Assembly: GCA_020635715.1 (NCBI GenBank)
Contig: JACJZG010000002.1
Span: 124,001 to 188,000, forward strand
DNA: 64,000 bases
Source of the DNA: Flavobacteriales bacterium
GTDB lineage: Bacteria; Bacteroidota; Bacteroidia; Flavobacteriales_F; PHOS-HE28
Direction of reading: 5' to 3'
Part shown: piece by piece, positions 9,272-18,603 of the stretch
How the letters are laid out: every line of letters starts with the position of its first letter
Numbering within the stretch: the stretch's first letter is position 1
Translations under genes and position numbers: made by a program
The notes under the pieces: generated by a model
What the model saw: the letters and a program-made list of their open reading frames with translations, nothing else
The model's database searches: none
Told to the model about the DNA's origin: nothing

Positions 9272-10441
9272 ATGGATATCAGCATCTACTTCAAGCCCAG
9301 CGAACGTTTCGGACAGTCCCGCCCCGAATGGCCGGCCAATTCCATCGGCGACAGCGTGGTCAGCCATACCGCCAAGGGTTTCCCGAGCCTGGAGGGCATG
9401 CAGATCGCCCTCTTCGGTGTGCTCGATGATCCGGGTCACGCCCGCCCTCGCGGGGTGGTGCACGCGCCCGATGCGGTGCGCGATGAGCTCTACCGGCTCT
9501 TCATGCCCAACGGCAACATCACCATGGTGGATCTGGGCGACATCCATCCCGGGGCCAGCGCGGCCGATACCCAGCATGCCGTGGCCGAGACCATCGCCGA
9601 GCTGATCCGCATGAACATCGTACCGGTCATGATCGGGGGAGGACAGGGGCACACCTTTTCGCAATACCTGGCCTACGAGAAGCTCGAGCGCACCGCCAAC
9701 CTCGTGTGTGTGGATGCCCGCTTCGACCTGGGCGAACCCGGTCAGGGGCTGGCCGAGAGCAGCTACCTCAGCCACATCGTGCTGCGCCAGCCGAACTACC
9801 TCTTCAACTATAGCAACCTCGGCTTCCAGACCTACCTGGTGGACCAGCCCGGGATCGAGCTGATGGACCGCCTGTTCTTTGATGCCCATCGCCTCGGTGA
9901 GCTGCGCGCCACCATGGCCGATGCCGAACCCGTGATGCGGAACGGCGACACCTTGAGCGTGGACATGACCAGTGTTAGGAGGAGCGATGCCCCGGGCACC
10001 AGCCGGCCCGGCCCGAACGGCTTCCATGGGGAGGAGGTCTGCCAGCTCATGCGCTACGCTGGCATCAGCGAGAAGATCACCTCCGTGGGGATCTATGAGA
10101 TGGATCCCACCATGGACCAGGACAGCACCACCGCCCAGCTCGTGGCCCAGATGGTCTGGTGTTTCCTGGACGGCTTCCGAAGCCGCACCAACGACCTGCC
10201 CTGGCTGGACCGCAAGCGTTTCACCCGGTTCCGCATCCCGATCCGGGGGCACGAGCAGGAACTGGTCTTCTACAAGAGCACGGTCAGTGACCGGTGGTGG
10301 ATGGACATCCCGTACAAGGCCGAGCAGGAGGCCCGTTTCGAACGGCACCACCTGGTACCGTGCTCCTATTCGGACTACCGGATGGCCTGCCGGGAGGAGG
10401 TCCCGGACCGCTGGTGGCGCACCTTCCAGAAGCTCGCCTGA
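9272..10441 (+). CDS. Arginase-fold (formimidoylglutamase-like) protein, metal ligands degenerate
   Basis: A 389-residue member of the ureohydrolase (arginase/agmatinase/HutG) superfamily, often annotated in Bacteroidota as formimidoylglutamase. The fold signatures can be placed: IGGGQGHTFSQYLAY (about 121-135), VCVDARFDLGEPG (145-157) and LSVDMTSVRRSDAPG (about 231-245). The canonical metal-binding residues are altered, however: GGDHS reads GGGQGHT, DAHxD reads DARFD, and the last SxDxDxxDP lacks its second Asp. A standard Mn2+ hydrolase is therefore doubtful. ATG 9272 matches the family start; upstream in-frame codons show no similarity. It lies between topA and the porP-gld operon, an arrangement I recall as recurring in Flavobacteriia. 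Confidence 0.85.
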   Translation: MDISIYFKPSERFGQSRPEWPANSIGDSVVSHTAKGFPSLEGMQIALFGVLDDPGHARPRGVVHAPDAVRDELYRLFMPNGNITMVDLGDIHPGASAADTQHAVAETIAELIRMNIVPVMIGGGQGHTFSQYLAYEKLERTANLVCVDARFDLGEPGQGLAESSYLSHIVLRQPNYLFNYSNLGFQTYLVDQPGIELMDRLFFDAHRLGELRATMADAEPVMRNGDTLSVDMTSVRRSDAPGTSRPGPNGFHGEEVCQLMRYAGISEKITSVGIYEMDPTMDQDSTTAQLVAQMVWCFLDGFRSRTNDLPWLDRKRFTRFRIPIRGHEQELVFYKSTVSDRWWMDIPYKAEQEARFERHHLVPCSYSDYRMACREEVPDRWWRTFQKLA

Positions 10442-10499
10442 CCTCGCGAACAGCGCCTTGATCGCCTTGGGAACCCCATTCCATGGTCACGATCCGGTA

Positions 10500-10529
10500 T
10501 TTGGTCGGATCGGAATGTTGTTATATTGG
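10500..10529 (+). promoter_or_regulatory. Putative promoter of the porP-gldKLMN operon
   Basis: TTTG (10500-10503) and TATATTGG (10522-10529), spaced by 18 bases, approximate the Bacteroidota TTTG / TAnnTTTG promoter (7 of 8 in the -7 box). It lies 65 bases before the porP start. Confidence 0.55.
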
Positions 10530-10594
10530 CGCCGGTTCTGAAGAAGGACCCACGGGACATGTCGTCCCGTTCGGCGGAAAAGAACGAAACGCGA

Positions 10595-11530
10595 ATGAGG
10601 GGGATACTTACCGCAACGGTCGGTCTGTGCATTGCTGGCGCTTCGGTCGCCCAGCAGGATCCACAACTGAGCCAGTACATGTTCGACAGATTGTCGATCA
10701 ATCCGGCCGTGGCCGGTACCTCGGGTCAACTGTGTGCCACCGGCTTCTTCCGACAGCAGTGGTCAGGGTTCGACGGGGCGCCCAAGACCGGCCTGTTCAA
10801 CGCCCAGATGCCGATCAACAAGATCAGCAGCGGGGTGGGCCTGAGCGCCTACTTCGACAAGCTGGGTCAGATGAACAGCAACTTCGTCCGCCTCAGCTAC
10901 AGCTTCCACCGGAAGATCGGCCCGGGCACCTTCGGGGTGGGCTTGAGCGCCGGCCTGCTGGCCCATTCCCTGGGCAACAACTGGATCGCCCGGGACAATC
11001 CTGCTGATGACGCGGCCATTCCGCTTTCCGGGCAGAGCGACTCGAAGTTCGATCTGGGCGCCGGCCTCTACTATACCAGCCCCACCTTCTGGATCGGCCT
11101 CAGCAGTACCCACCTCACCGAACCCGAGCTCAAGGATGTGAGCATCACCGGTGTGCGGCACTACTTCGTGCAGGCCGGATACGATTGGGCCATCGGCGGG
11201 GACAAGAAATACGTGCTCCAGCCCAGCACCCTGATCAAGAGTGATGGCACCTCCACCCAAGTGGACCTGAACGCCACCTTCCTCTATAATAACCAGGTCT
11301 GGCTGGGCGTTACGTACCGGACGGAGGACGCCATCGCGCCCATGATCGGCTACCAGTTGCATGCCGATAAGGACAAGCGGAGCATGGTGAAGATCGGCTA
11401 CAGCTATGACGTGACCACGTCCCAGTTGAAGAACTACAGCAGCGGTTCGCATGAGATCATGTTGAACTACTGCATCCTCCTCGAGAAGAAGCCGAACCTG
11501 CAGATCTACAAGAACGTCCGTTTCCTCTAA
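10595..11530 (+). CDS. porP: PorP/SprF family type IX secretion membrane protein
   Basis: PorP/SprF proteins are outer-membrane beta barrels that work with the T9SS, capturing or anchoring secreted adhesins. The 311-residue product starts with a signal peptide (ILTATVGLCIAGASVAQ). It has the family opening QDPQLSQYMFDRLSINPAVAGT and alternating amphipathic strands (FVRLSYSFHRKIG, FGVGLSAGLLAH, VWLGVTYRTED, SMVKIGYSYDVT), ending in EIMLNYCILLEKK. ATG 10595 is chosen for the signal peptide; an ATG 12 codons earlier is possible. It precedes gldK by 122 bases and is presumably the first gene of the T9SS core operon, like porP before porKLMN in Porphyromonas. Confidence 0.92.
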   Translation: MRGILTATVGLCIAGASVAQQDPQLSQYMFDRLSINPAVAGTSGQLCATGFFRQQWSGFDGAPKTGLFNAQMPINKISSGVGLSAYFDKLGQMNSNFVRLSYSFHRKIGPGTFGVGLSAGLLAHSLGNNWIARDNPADDAAIPLSGQSDSKFDLGAGLYYTSPTFWIGLSSTHLTEPELKDVSITGVRHYFVQAGYDWAIGGDKKYVLQPSTLIKSDGTSTQVDLNATFLYNNQVWLGVTYRTEDAIAPMIGYQLHADKDKRSMVKIGYSYDVTTSQLKNYSSGSHEIMLNYCILLEKKPNLQIYKNVRFL

Positions 11531-11652
11531 CAGACCGAAACCCAGTAACCCAACCTGCCGTATACAGCCTTGTCTTCAGCATGTTCGCTTACCCGGACAA
11601 CAGTGGACAGGGACCCCTGCAAGGAACCTCGGAACGGCAAAAAAGGAAGAAC

Positions 11653-13005
11653 ATGGAACGTCCCATAGTGTATCTGTGCGCTGCGGCCCTGCTGGCGGGT
11701 TGCGGTGGTGGTGGCCAGGGGCAGCTGATCGGCGCCCAAGGCCGGCCGGGCTGGTATGATGTGGATCCCTACGGGATGAACTACATCGGCATGGGTTCCT
11801 TCGTGATGGGACCCAGCGACCAGGACGTGCCCTACGCCTCGGTGAGCAAGAGCAAGACGGTGTCCGTCCAGGCCTTCTACATGGACCAGACGGAGATCAC
11901 CAACAACGAGTATCGACAGTTCGTGTTCTACGTGCGTGACTCCATCGCCAAGCGGATCCTGGGCGATGAGGACATCGGCGAACACGTGCTCACGGAGGAC
12001 GAGTACGGAGAGGAGATCGATCCGCCGGTGATCAACTGGCGCGAACGCATCGATTGGTATGGCGATGAGGAGCGCGAAGCCCTGGCCGATATGTTCCTCT
12101 CTGAAAGCGAGCAGTTCTACCGCCGCAAGGAGATCGACACGCGGAAGCTGATGTTCGAGTACTACTGGATCGACCTGAAAGAGGCGGCCCGGAAGGCGAA
12201 CAACGCGCGCGACCTCGACCTGAGCTACACCAACGTGAAGGGGCAGAACAACGCCATCCGTGGTCATAGCGACCGGAGCAAATTCATCATCAAGGAGATC
12301 ATCAACGTGTACCCCGATACCCTCGTGTGGGTGCACGACTTCACCTACTCCTTCAACGAGCCGATGACCGAGAACTATTTCTGGCATCCGGCTTATGACG
12401 AGTATCCCGTGGTGGGTGTGACCTGGCAGCAGGCCAACGCCTTCAACGTGTGGCGCACCCAGCTCATGAACTCATGGCTCAGCCAGAACGGCGATGCCTT
12501 CGTGAACCGGTTCCGCCTGCCCACCGAGGCCGAATGGGAGTACGCCTCCCGCGGTGGCCTGGATGGCGCGCCGTACCCTTGGGGCGGTCCTTACGTCCGG
12601 AACCGTCAGGGCTGCTTCCTGGGCAACTTCAAGCCGCTGCACGGCAACTACGTGGATGACGGTGGTTTTCACACCGTGCCCGTGGATAGCTACACCCCGA
12701 ACGACTACGGCCTTTACCAGATGGCCGGCAACGTGGCCGAGTGGACCAGCACCGCGTTCGATGAGAGCGTGTACGACTTCGACCATGACCTCAACCCCGA
12801 GTACAGCTACGATGCGCTCATGAACGACCCCCCTTCGCTCAAGCGGAAGGTGATCCGTGGTGGTTCATGGAAGGACATCGGGTATTACATGCAGACCGGC
12901 ACCCGCAGCTACGAGTACCAGGACACCACCAAGGCCTATATCGGCTTCCGTTCGGTGATGACCTTCCTCGGTCGCGGCAAGGCCGTCAACGCCGAAGACC
13001 TCTAG
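11653..13005 (+). CDS. gldK: Gliding motility / T9SS lipoprotein GldK (PorK)
   Basis: GldK is an outer-membrane lipoprotein that forms the periplasmic ring of the T9SS with GldN. The 450-residue protein has a lipobox (AALLAGC, acylated Cys at about residue 17) and a formylglycine-generating-enzyme (FGE/SUMF1) type fold: FYMDQTEITNNEYRQFV near the start, then RFRLPTEAEWEYASRGG, YQMAGNVAEWTS and VIRGGSWKD towards the end. A charged insertion of about 130 residues lies between the first and later motifs, as is usual in GldK. It is a structural protein; the FGE fold is not thought to be catalytic here. The start is ATG 11653, preceded by AGGAAGA. Confidence 0.96.
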   Translation: MERPIVYLCAAALLAGCGGGGQGQLIGAQGRPGWYDVDPYGMNYIGMGSFVMGPSDQDVPYASVSKSKTVSVQAFYMDQTEITNNEYRQFVFYVRDSIAKRILGDEDIGEHVLTEDEYGEEIDPPVINWRERIDWYGDEEREALADMFLSESEQFYRRKEIDTRKLMFEYYWIDLKEAARKANNARDLDLSYTNVKGQNNAIRGHSDRSKFIIKEIINVYPDTLVWVHDFTYSFNEPMTENYFWHPAYDEYPVVGVTWQQANAFNVWRTQLMNSWLSQNGDAFVNRFRLPTEAEWEYASRGGLDGAPYPWGGPYVRNRQGCFLGNFKPLHGNYVDDGGFHTVPVDSYTPNDYGLYQMAGNVAEWTSTAFDESVYDFDHDLNPEYSYDALMNDPPSLKRKVIRGGSWKDIGYYMQTGTRSYEYQDTTKAYIGFRSVMTFLGRGKAVNAEDL

Positions 13006-13114
13006 GCCATCGGCATGAACCGGAAATAGGGTCGTTACGGAACCTGACGACCGCATTCAATAAGCAAGGACCAGAAGCAGAACCTTTCAGAACCTTTAAA
13101 CGCAAGGACGACAG

Positions 13115-13906
13115 ATGAAACCCGGCAGCAAGAAGTGGAAGAACTTCATGGCCAAACTGTACGGTATCGGTGCAGCGGTCGTGATCGTGGGTGCTCTTTT
13201 CAAGATCCAGCACTGGCCGCTTGCCAGCTTTTTCCTGATCCTCGGTCTTAGTACCGAGGCCATCATCTTCTTCTTCTCGGCCTTCGAACCGCCGCACGAG
13301 GATCCCGATTGGAGCCTGGTGTACCCGGAGCTCGCCACCGGCGAGCGCCATGAGGGTGAGGATTTCAAGAAGGAGGACCAACGCTCGATCACGGAACAGC
13401 TCGATGACATGCTCGAGAGCGCCAAGATCGAACCGGAGCTCATTGCGAGCCTGGGTGATGGCATGCGCTCCCTGAGCGATCAGGCCAAACAGATGGGTGA
13501 GATCACCGGTGCGGCCGCCGCCACCAGCGAATACGCCACCAGCCTGAAGGACGCCAGCGCCAAGGTGAGCAACCTGAGCGACAGCTACGAGAAGGCCAGC
13601 GAAAGCCTCGTGGGTCTGACCAACAACGTGGATGCCGGCCGCAACGCAGGTGAGAGCCTGCAGAAGATGAGCCAGAACCTCTCTGCGCTCAACGAGATGT
13701 ACGAGATGCAGCTCCGTGGCAGCCGCGAGAAGCTGGAAGCCGCCAACCAGATGTTCGAGGGCATGAGCGATATGCTCACCAACCTCCGCAACTCGGTGGA
13801 CGATACCAAACGCTACAAGGAGAACATCGCCGAACTCAGTGATAACCTGGCCAAACTGAACACCGTCTACGGCAACATGCTCGCCGCCATGACCGTGCGC
13901 AGCTGA
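13115..13906 (+). CDS. gldL: T9SS motor protein GldL (PorL)
   Basis: GldL is the inner-membrane stator-like subunit that, with GldM, converts proton flow into the rotary force driving T9SS and gliding. The 263-residue product has two transmembrane helices (about 16-34 and 36-55) around KIQHWPL. It carries the conserved intramembrane glutamate in ILGLSTEAIIFF (Glu48, equivalent to the essential Glu49 of Flavobacterium johnsoniae GldL). The remaining 200 residues are a cytoplasmic, largely helical and coiled-coil region rich in Ser, Glu and Ala. It lies 109 bases after gldK and 48 before gldM. No second GldL is found near the second GldM. Confidence 0.96.
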   Translation: MKPGSKKWKNFMAKLYGIGAAVVIVGALFKIQHWPLASFFLILGLSTEAIIFFFSAFEPPHEDPDWSLVYPELATGERHEGEDFKKEDQRSITEQLDDMLESAKIEPELIASLGDGMRSLSDQAKQMGEITGAAAATSEYATSLKDASAKVSNLSDSYEKASESLVGLTNNVDAGRNAGESLQKMSQNLSALNEMYEMQLRGSREKLEAANQMFEGMSDMLTNLRNSVDDTKRYKENIAELSDNLAKLNTVYGNMLAAMTVRS

Positions 13907-13954
13907 GCAAGGGCGTCACTTTGATCTGGAACCGAATAGACCTGTTGGACACAG

Positions 13955-15595
13955 ATGGCAAGTGGTAAACAGACGCCTCGACAGGCGATGATCAACATGA
14001 TGTACTTGGTACTGACGGCGCTATTGGCGCTGAACGTATCCAAGGAGATCCTGGACAGCTTCGTGACGGTGAACAACGGCCTGGAGAACACCAAGCTGTC
14101 GCTCAACGACAAGATGAACGCCCAGTACAAGAGCTTCGAGAGCCTGGCCAGTGAGAACCAGGCCAAGTACGGGGCCGCGTGGAACAATGCCCAGAAGATC
14201 CAGGCCTCTGGTCGGGAACTGGTGGCCTACATCGACACCATCAAGGCCCGCGCGATCATCACCGCCGAAGGCTGGCCCAAGGACAGCGTGGTGCTCGGCG
14301 ATGGTCGTATCGTGGACCTGATGAAGGTGTCCAAGAAGGACAGCCATGATGAGCTGACGAACATGCTCGTGGGCAGTGAGCCGGGCAAACCCATCGAGAC
14401 GCCTTACTCCGCGTTCGAACTGAAGCAGAAGCTCGAGGCCTTCCGGGACCTGGTGAAGAACAGCCGGAAGGACGATGCGGACCTCGCAGCGGCCATGGAC
14501 CGTGTCTTCGACTTCAGCGAACGGAAAGATGCATCCGGTACGGTGAACAACTGGGAGAGCATCAACTTCTACCACGTTCCATTGGCGGCCGGCATCACAA
14601 TCCTGAGCAAGTTGCAGGCCGATGTGCGCAACGCGGAAGGTGAAGTGGTGAAGCGCATGATGGACGCGGTGGAGGGCAAGAGCTTCAAGTTCAACAAGCT
14701 CACCACCATCGTGAAGCCCCTGAGCAGCTACGTGACCGTTGGAAGCAAGTACCAGGCGGAGATCTTCCTGGGTGCCTATGACGATCAGAACGCACCGGAG
14801 GTATATATCGCCGGTCCCGGTGCCACCGTGGATACGGTCGCGAAGAAGATCAATGGCGAGGCCATCAAACTGCCGATGAACGGGGCCAAGGCCATGCTCG
14901 AACGGGTGGCCGGCGGTGCTGGTCTGCAGACCGTGCGCGGGATCATCAAGTTCAAACCGGTCGGTGGTGAAGAGACCACGGAGGTGTTCGAGACCACCTA
15001 CGAGGTGGCCCAACCGAACCTGGTCGTGAGCCCCACCAAGATGAACGTGTTCTACCGCGGGGTGGACAACCCGGTGAGCATCAGCGTGAGCGGCTACAGC
15101 GACAAGGACATCCGTCCGAGCATGACCAATGGCAGCCTGAGCAAGGGTGGCGATGGTTGGATCGTGAAGCCGGGACGTGAGTCCGAAGCCACCATCAGCG
15201 CCACCGTGACCAACCCGGACGGTACGAACAAGACGATGACCGGCATGAAGTTCCGCGTGAAGAACGTGCCGAACCCACGGCCCTACTTCGCCGGCAAGTC
15301 GGTGGACGATGAGACCATCAAGAAGCCGGAACTCACGGCCGCGGCCGGGGTGATCGCGAAGATGATCGACTTCGAGTTCGACCTGAAGTTCGATATCGTG
15401 GAGTACAAGGTCTCGATGACCATCGGAGGTAACGTGATCGAGAAGATCGTGAAAGGCGCGGCTGTGAGCAGCGACGTGAAGGAGATGTTCCAACGGGCCA
15501 AGTCAGGCCAGAAGGTCTACATCGAGAGCATCAAGGCACGCGGACCCGACGGCACCACACGAAGCCTGGGCTCGCTCGCGTTCAAAGTGGTGTGA
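13955..15595 (+). CDS. gldM: T9SS motor protein GldM (PorM), first copy
   Basis: GldM is a dimeric single-helix membrane protein whose long periplasmic stalk links the GldL motor to the GldK/GldN ring. The 546-residue product begins MASGKQTPRQAMINMMYLVLTALLALNVSKEILDSF. Arg9 and the transmembrane helix (about 12-30) are the motor-facing elements. The periplasmic domains follow, with the conserved NNWESINFYHVPLAAGITILSK and the C-terminal VSPTKMNVFYRGVDNPVSISV, RPYFAGK and LAFKVV. Its length fits the family. Spacing to gldN is 15 bases. A diverged paralogue of equal length lies at 18604-20226. Confidence 0.97.
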   Translation: MASGKQTPRQAMINMMYLVLTALLALNVSKEILDSFVTVNNGLENTKLSLNDKMNAQYKSFESLASENQAKYGAAWNNAQKIQASGRELVAYIDTIKARAIITAEGWPKDSVVLGDGRIVDLMKVSKKDSHDELTNMLVGSEPGKPIETPYSAFELKQKLEAFRDLVKNSRKDDADLAAAMDRVFDFSERKDASGTVNNWESINFYHVPLAAGITILSKLQADVRNAEGEVVKRMMDAVEGKSFKFNKLTTIVKPLSSYVTVGSKYQAEIFLGAYDDQNAPEVYIAGPGATVDTVAKKINGEAIKLPMNGAKAMLERVAGGAGLQTVRGIIKFKPVGGEETTEVFETTYEVAQPNLVVSPTKMNVFYRGVDNPVSISVSGYSDKDIRPSMTNGSLSKGGDGWIVKPGRESEATISATVTNPDGTNKTMTGMKFRVKNVPNPRPYFAGKSVDDETIKKPELTAAAGVIAKMIDFEFDLKFDIVEYKVSMTIGGNVIEKIVKGAAVSSDVKEMFQRAKSGQKVYIESIKARGPDGTTRSLGSLAFKVV

Positions 15596-15610
15596 TAACA
15601 ACAACGGACC

Positions 15611-16474
15611 ATGATGAGGACCTGCAAGAACATACTGACCGCCGCCGCCTTCGCGGTCGCGGCGAGCTGTTCCACGACGCAAGTGGTGGCACAGACCGTG
15701 CTCGATGGTGCCTACATCAAGGAGCACACGAAGACCAAGCGCGTGGTGCCTTACACGCACATCCGCGAGGCGGACGTGCTCTGGGCCCGCCGGGTGTGGC
15801 GCACGATCGACCTGCGCGAGAAGATGAACCACCCGCTCTATTATCCGGAGCAGGCCATCAACGACCGCAAGAGCCTCTTCGATGTGATCCGCCATGGATT
15901 GCTGGTTGATGGTTCCATCACCGCCTACGACGTGGGCCCCACGGCCGAGGATGATGAGTTCCGCAAGCCCCTGCTGGCCACGGACCTGAAGGACATCTTC
16001 ACCCGTTTGGACACCCAGTACACCGAGGACCTGGACACCGGGGAACTGGTGCCCGTGGTGCAGGAGATCACCGTTGAGAGCGGCGACATCAAGATGTACC
16101 GCCTGAAGGAGGATTGGATCTTCGACAAGCAGCGCAGCACCATGGACATTCGCATCATCGGTATCGCACCGATGAAGGAGGCCAAGGGCGAGGACGGAGA
16201 AGTGCGCGGTTACACCCCGCTCTTCTGGCTCTACTACCCGGAGTGCCGCTATGTGTTCGCCAACTGGGAGGCCTTCAACCGGGAGAACGATGCGGAACGC
16301 CGCAGCTTCGAGGACATCTTCTGGAAGCGGCAGTTCAGTAGCTACATCACCAAATGGAGCAACGTGTACGACCGGAACATCAACGAGTACAAGACCGGTC
16401 TGGACGCGCTGCTCGAAGGCGAGGAGATCAAGCAGGCGCTGTTCGAGTTCGAGCACGACCTCTGGAACTTCTGA
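15611..16474 (+). CDS. gldN: T9SS periplasmic ring protein GldN (PorN)
   Basis: GldN associates with the lipoprotein GldK to form the T9SS periplasmic ring, and GldM contacts it. The 287-residue protein has a signal peptide ending near VVAQ, followed by family motifs HIREADVLWARRVWRTIDLREKMNHPLYYP, RKSLFDVIRHGL, VRGYTPLFWLYYPECRY and RRSFEDIFWKRQFSSYI. The signal region also contains AASCSTT, but the cleavage site after AQ suits a soluble periplasmic protein better. The start is ATG 15611; the next codon is also ATG. It is the last gene of the operon and is followed by a terminator. Confidence 0.96.
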   Translation: MMRTCKNILTAAAFAVAASCSTTQVVAQTVLDGAYIKEHTKTKRVVPYTHIREADVLWARRVWRTIDLREKMNHPLYYPEQAINDRKSLFDVIRHGLLVDGSITAYDVGPTAEDDEFRKPLLATDLKDIFTRLDTQYTEDLDTGELVPVVQEITVESGDIKMYRLKEDWIFDKQRSTMDIRIIGIAPMKEAKGEDGEVRGYTPLFWLYYPECRYVFANWEAFNRENDAERRSFEDIFWKRQFSSYITKWSNVYDRNINEYKTGLDALLEGEEIKQALFEFEHDLWNF

Positions 16475-16493
16475 CCTCGACGTAACGACCTTC

Positions 16494-16528
16494 GCGAAGC
16501 CTCCGGAACACCGGGGGCTTCCGCTTTT
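16494..16528 (+). terminator. Rho-independent terminator after gldN
   Basis: A GC-rich inverted repeat (GCGAAGCCTCCGG / CCGGGGGCTTCCGC, loop AACA) followed by TTTT, 20 bases after the gldN stop. It should end the porP-gldKLMN transcript and separate it from the ABC-F gene. Confidence 0.8.
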
Positions 16529-16539
16529 CAAGGGTCCCG

Positions 16540-16547
16540 TACTTTTG
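16540..16547 (+). promoter_or_regulatory. -7 box of ABC-F gene promoter
   Basis: TACTTTTG is a perfect match to TAnnTTTG, 26 bases before the ATG at 16574 and directly after the gldN terminator. Confidence 0.65.
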
Positions 16548-16573
16548 CGCGCCTTTTCGACCCGCTACCGACC

Positions 16574-18520
16574 ATGATCACCGTTCAAGGCCTCACCCTG
16601 CATTTCGGTCAACGGCCGATGTTCGATGACTTCAACTTCTTCATCGGCAGCGATGACCGCATCGGCCTCGTGGGGCGCAACGGTGCCGGAAAGAGCACCC
16701 TGCTGAAGACACTCGCCGGCGTGCAGCCCTTCGACAAGGGCACCATCGGCAAGCCGAAGGAATTGAAGGTGGGCTACCTGCCGCAGGAGATGGCGCACAA
16801 CCTGGAGCTCACGCCCTGGCAGGTGGCCGAGAAGGCCTTTGAGGAAGCCTTGCAGCTGCAGTCACGCCTGGCGGTCGTCGAAAAGGCACTGGAGACCGTG
16901 ACCTCGGACGAGGAGGCCATCGAACTGGCCACGGAACTCGCCACGGCGCACGAGCGGCTCAATGCCATCGGTGCGGGCGACCACGACATGCAGGTGGAGA
17001 AGATGCTGAAGGGCATCGGCTTCGTGGGCGATGACATGCACCGGCTGATGAGCGAGCTGAGCGGCGGCTGGCGCATGCGTGCCGAGCTGGCGCGGATCCT
17101 CCTCATGCGCCCGGACCTGCTGCTGCTGGACGAACCGACGAACCACCTCGATCTGCCCGCCATCCAATGGCTGGAGGATCTGCTGAAGACCTATCCTGCT
17201 GCGCTGGTCCTGATCTCACATGACAAGACCTTCCTCGACCGCCTCACCCTGCGTACCCTCGAAGTGAGCGGTGGCAAGTTGATCGACCGCAAGGTGCCCT
17301 GGAGCCAGTACGTGGAGCTGCGCAAGGTGGAACGTGAGCAGCAGGCCGCTGCCGCCAAGGACCAGCAGCGCTACATCAAGGAGACCGAAGCGCTGATCAA
17401 CAAGTTCCGCGCGAAGGCGAGCAAGGCGGCCTTCGCACAGAGCTTGATCACCAAGCTGGAGAAGCTGGACCGGATCGAGGTGGAGGACGAGGACCTGCGC
17501 AAGATGCTCGTGAAGTTCCCGCCTGCACCGCAGAGCGGCAAGATCGTGGCCGAGGTGAAGCATGTGAGCAAGGCCTATCCGGACAAGAACGATCCCGCGA
17601 AGCAGAAGCGGATCTTCCACAACGCCGAGCTCACCATCGCCAAGGGGGAGCACCTCGCGCTCGTGGGTGCAAACGGCACGGGCAAGTCGACGCTCGTGCG
17701 CATGATCATGGGCGAGGAACCCTTCGAGGGGGAGATCAAGCTCGGGCACAACGTGATCGTGGGCTACTACGCACAGGACATGCCGGAGCGGATGAACCCG
17801 CAGGGCACGGTGATGGAGACCGCGGAATACGCGGCGAGCGAGGAGAACCGGATCCGCGTGCGCGCCATGCTCGGTGCCTTCATGTTCAGCGGTGATGACG
17901 TGGACAAGAAGGTGAAGGTGCTCAGCGGTGGTGAACGCGCGCGCCTCGCCCTGTGCTGCATGTTGTTGAAGCCGCTGAACTTCCTGATCCTTGACGAACC
18001 CACGCACCACCTGGACATCCAGAGCAAGGACGTGCTGAAGGAAGCGCTCAAGGCCTATGACGGCACCTTCCTGCTGGTGAGCCACGACCGGGACTTCCTC
18101 ACGGGGCTCACCTCGCGCATCCTGGAGCTCGATGAGCACCGCATCCGCGATCAGCACCTGGACATCCTCGAACTGATCGAGAAGCGCAAGGCCCTGCAGA
18201 CTGCGGATATCGGCAAGTCCAGCGCGGTGCAAGCCAAGGCTCCGAAAGTGGAAAAACCGTCGGACCAACGCGACAAACGCGACCGGGACAAGGAGCGTCG
18301 CAAGGCACAGAACGCGGTGGAGCGCCTAGAGAAGCAACTGGCCGACCTCGAGAAGGAGGAGAAGGAACTGCAGGCCGAGGTGATGAAGGGAGGCATGCCT
18401 GCCGATTCCCTGCAGCAGGGCTATGAACGGCTTGGCGATCTCGCACAGCGGATCGCCAAGGTGATGGAGGAGTGGGAGAACGCTTCCACCGAGTTGCAGG
18501 CATTGGCGGAGGAGGCTTGA
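16574..18520 (+). CDS. ABC-F family ATP-binding protein
   Basis: A 648-residue soluble ABC-F ATPase with two nucleotide-binding domains and no membrane domain. ABC-F proteins bind the ribosome E site and relieve stalling or modulate translation. Domain 1 has Walker A GRNGAGKS (34-41), signature ELSGGWRMR (about 161) and Walker B LLLLDEPTNHLD. A basic linker arm (about 245-300) follows. Domain 2 has GANGTGKS (about 366-373), LSGGERARL (about 449) and FLILDEPTHHLD. A charged C-terminal coiled coil covers about 545-645. The subgroup (Uup- or YheS-like) cannot be fixed by eye. It sits between two GldM genes, but no functional link to secretion is evident. Confidence 0.94.
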   Translation: MITVQGLTLHFGQRPMFDDFNFFIGSDDRIGLVGRNGAGKSTLLKTLAGVQPFDKGTIGKPKELKVGYLPQEMAHNLELTPWQVAEKAFEEALQLQSRLAVVEKALETVTSDEEAIELATELATAHERLNAIGAGDHDMQVEKMLKGIGFVGDDMHRLMSELSGGWRMRAELARILLMRPDLLLLDEPTNHLDLPAIQWLEDLLKTYPAALVLISHDKTFLDRLTLRTLEVSGGKLIDRKVPWSQYVELRKVEREQQAAAAKDQQRYIKETEALINKFRAKASKAAFAQSLITKLEKLDRIEVEDEDLRKMLVKFPPAPQSGKIVAEVKHVSKAYPDKNDPAKQKRIFHNAELTIAKGEHLALVGANGTGKSTLVRMIMGEEPFEGEIKLGHNVIVGYYAQDMPERMNPQGTVMETAEYAASEENRIRVRAMLGAFMFSGDDVDKKVKVLSGGERARLALCCMLLKPLNFLILDEPTHHLDIQSKDVLKEALKAYDGTFLLVSHDRDFLTGLTSRILELDEHRIRDQHLDILELIEKRKALQTADIGKSSAVQAKAPKVEKPSDQRDKRDRDKERRKAQNAVERLEKQLADLEKEEKELQAEVMKGGMPADSLQQGYERLGDLAQRIAKVMEEWENASTELQALAEEA

Positions 18521-18603
18521 TCATGTAAGTCGTTACCCGCGCTGCCTGGGTGCATTGAACGTTCGGAGGTGCATGTCGCACTTCCCACGAACACCGCACC
18601 GTC

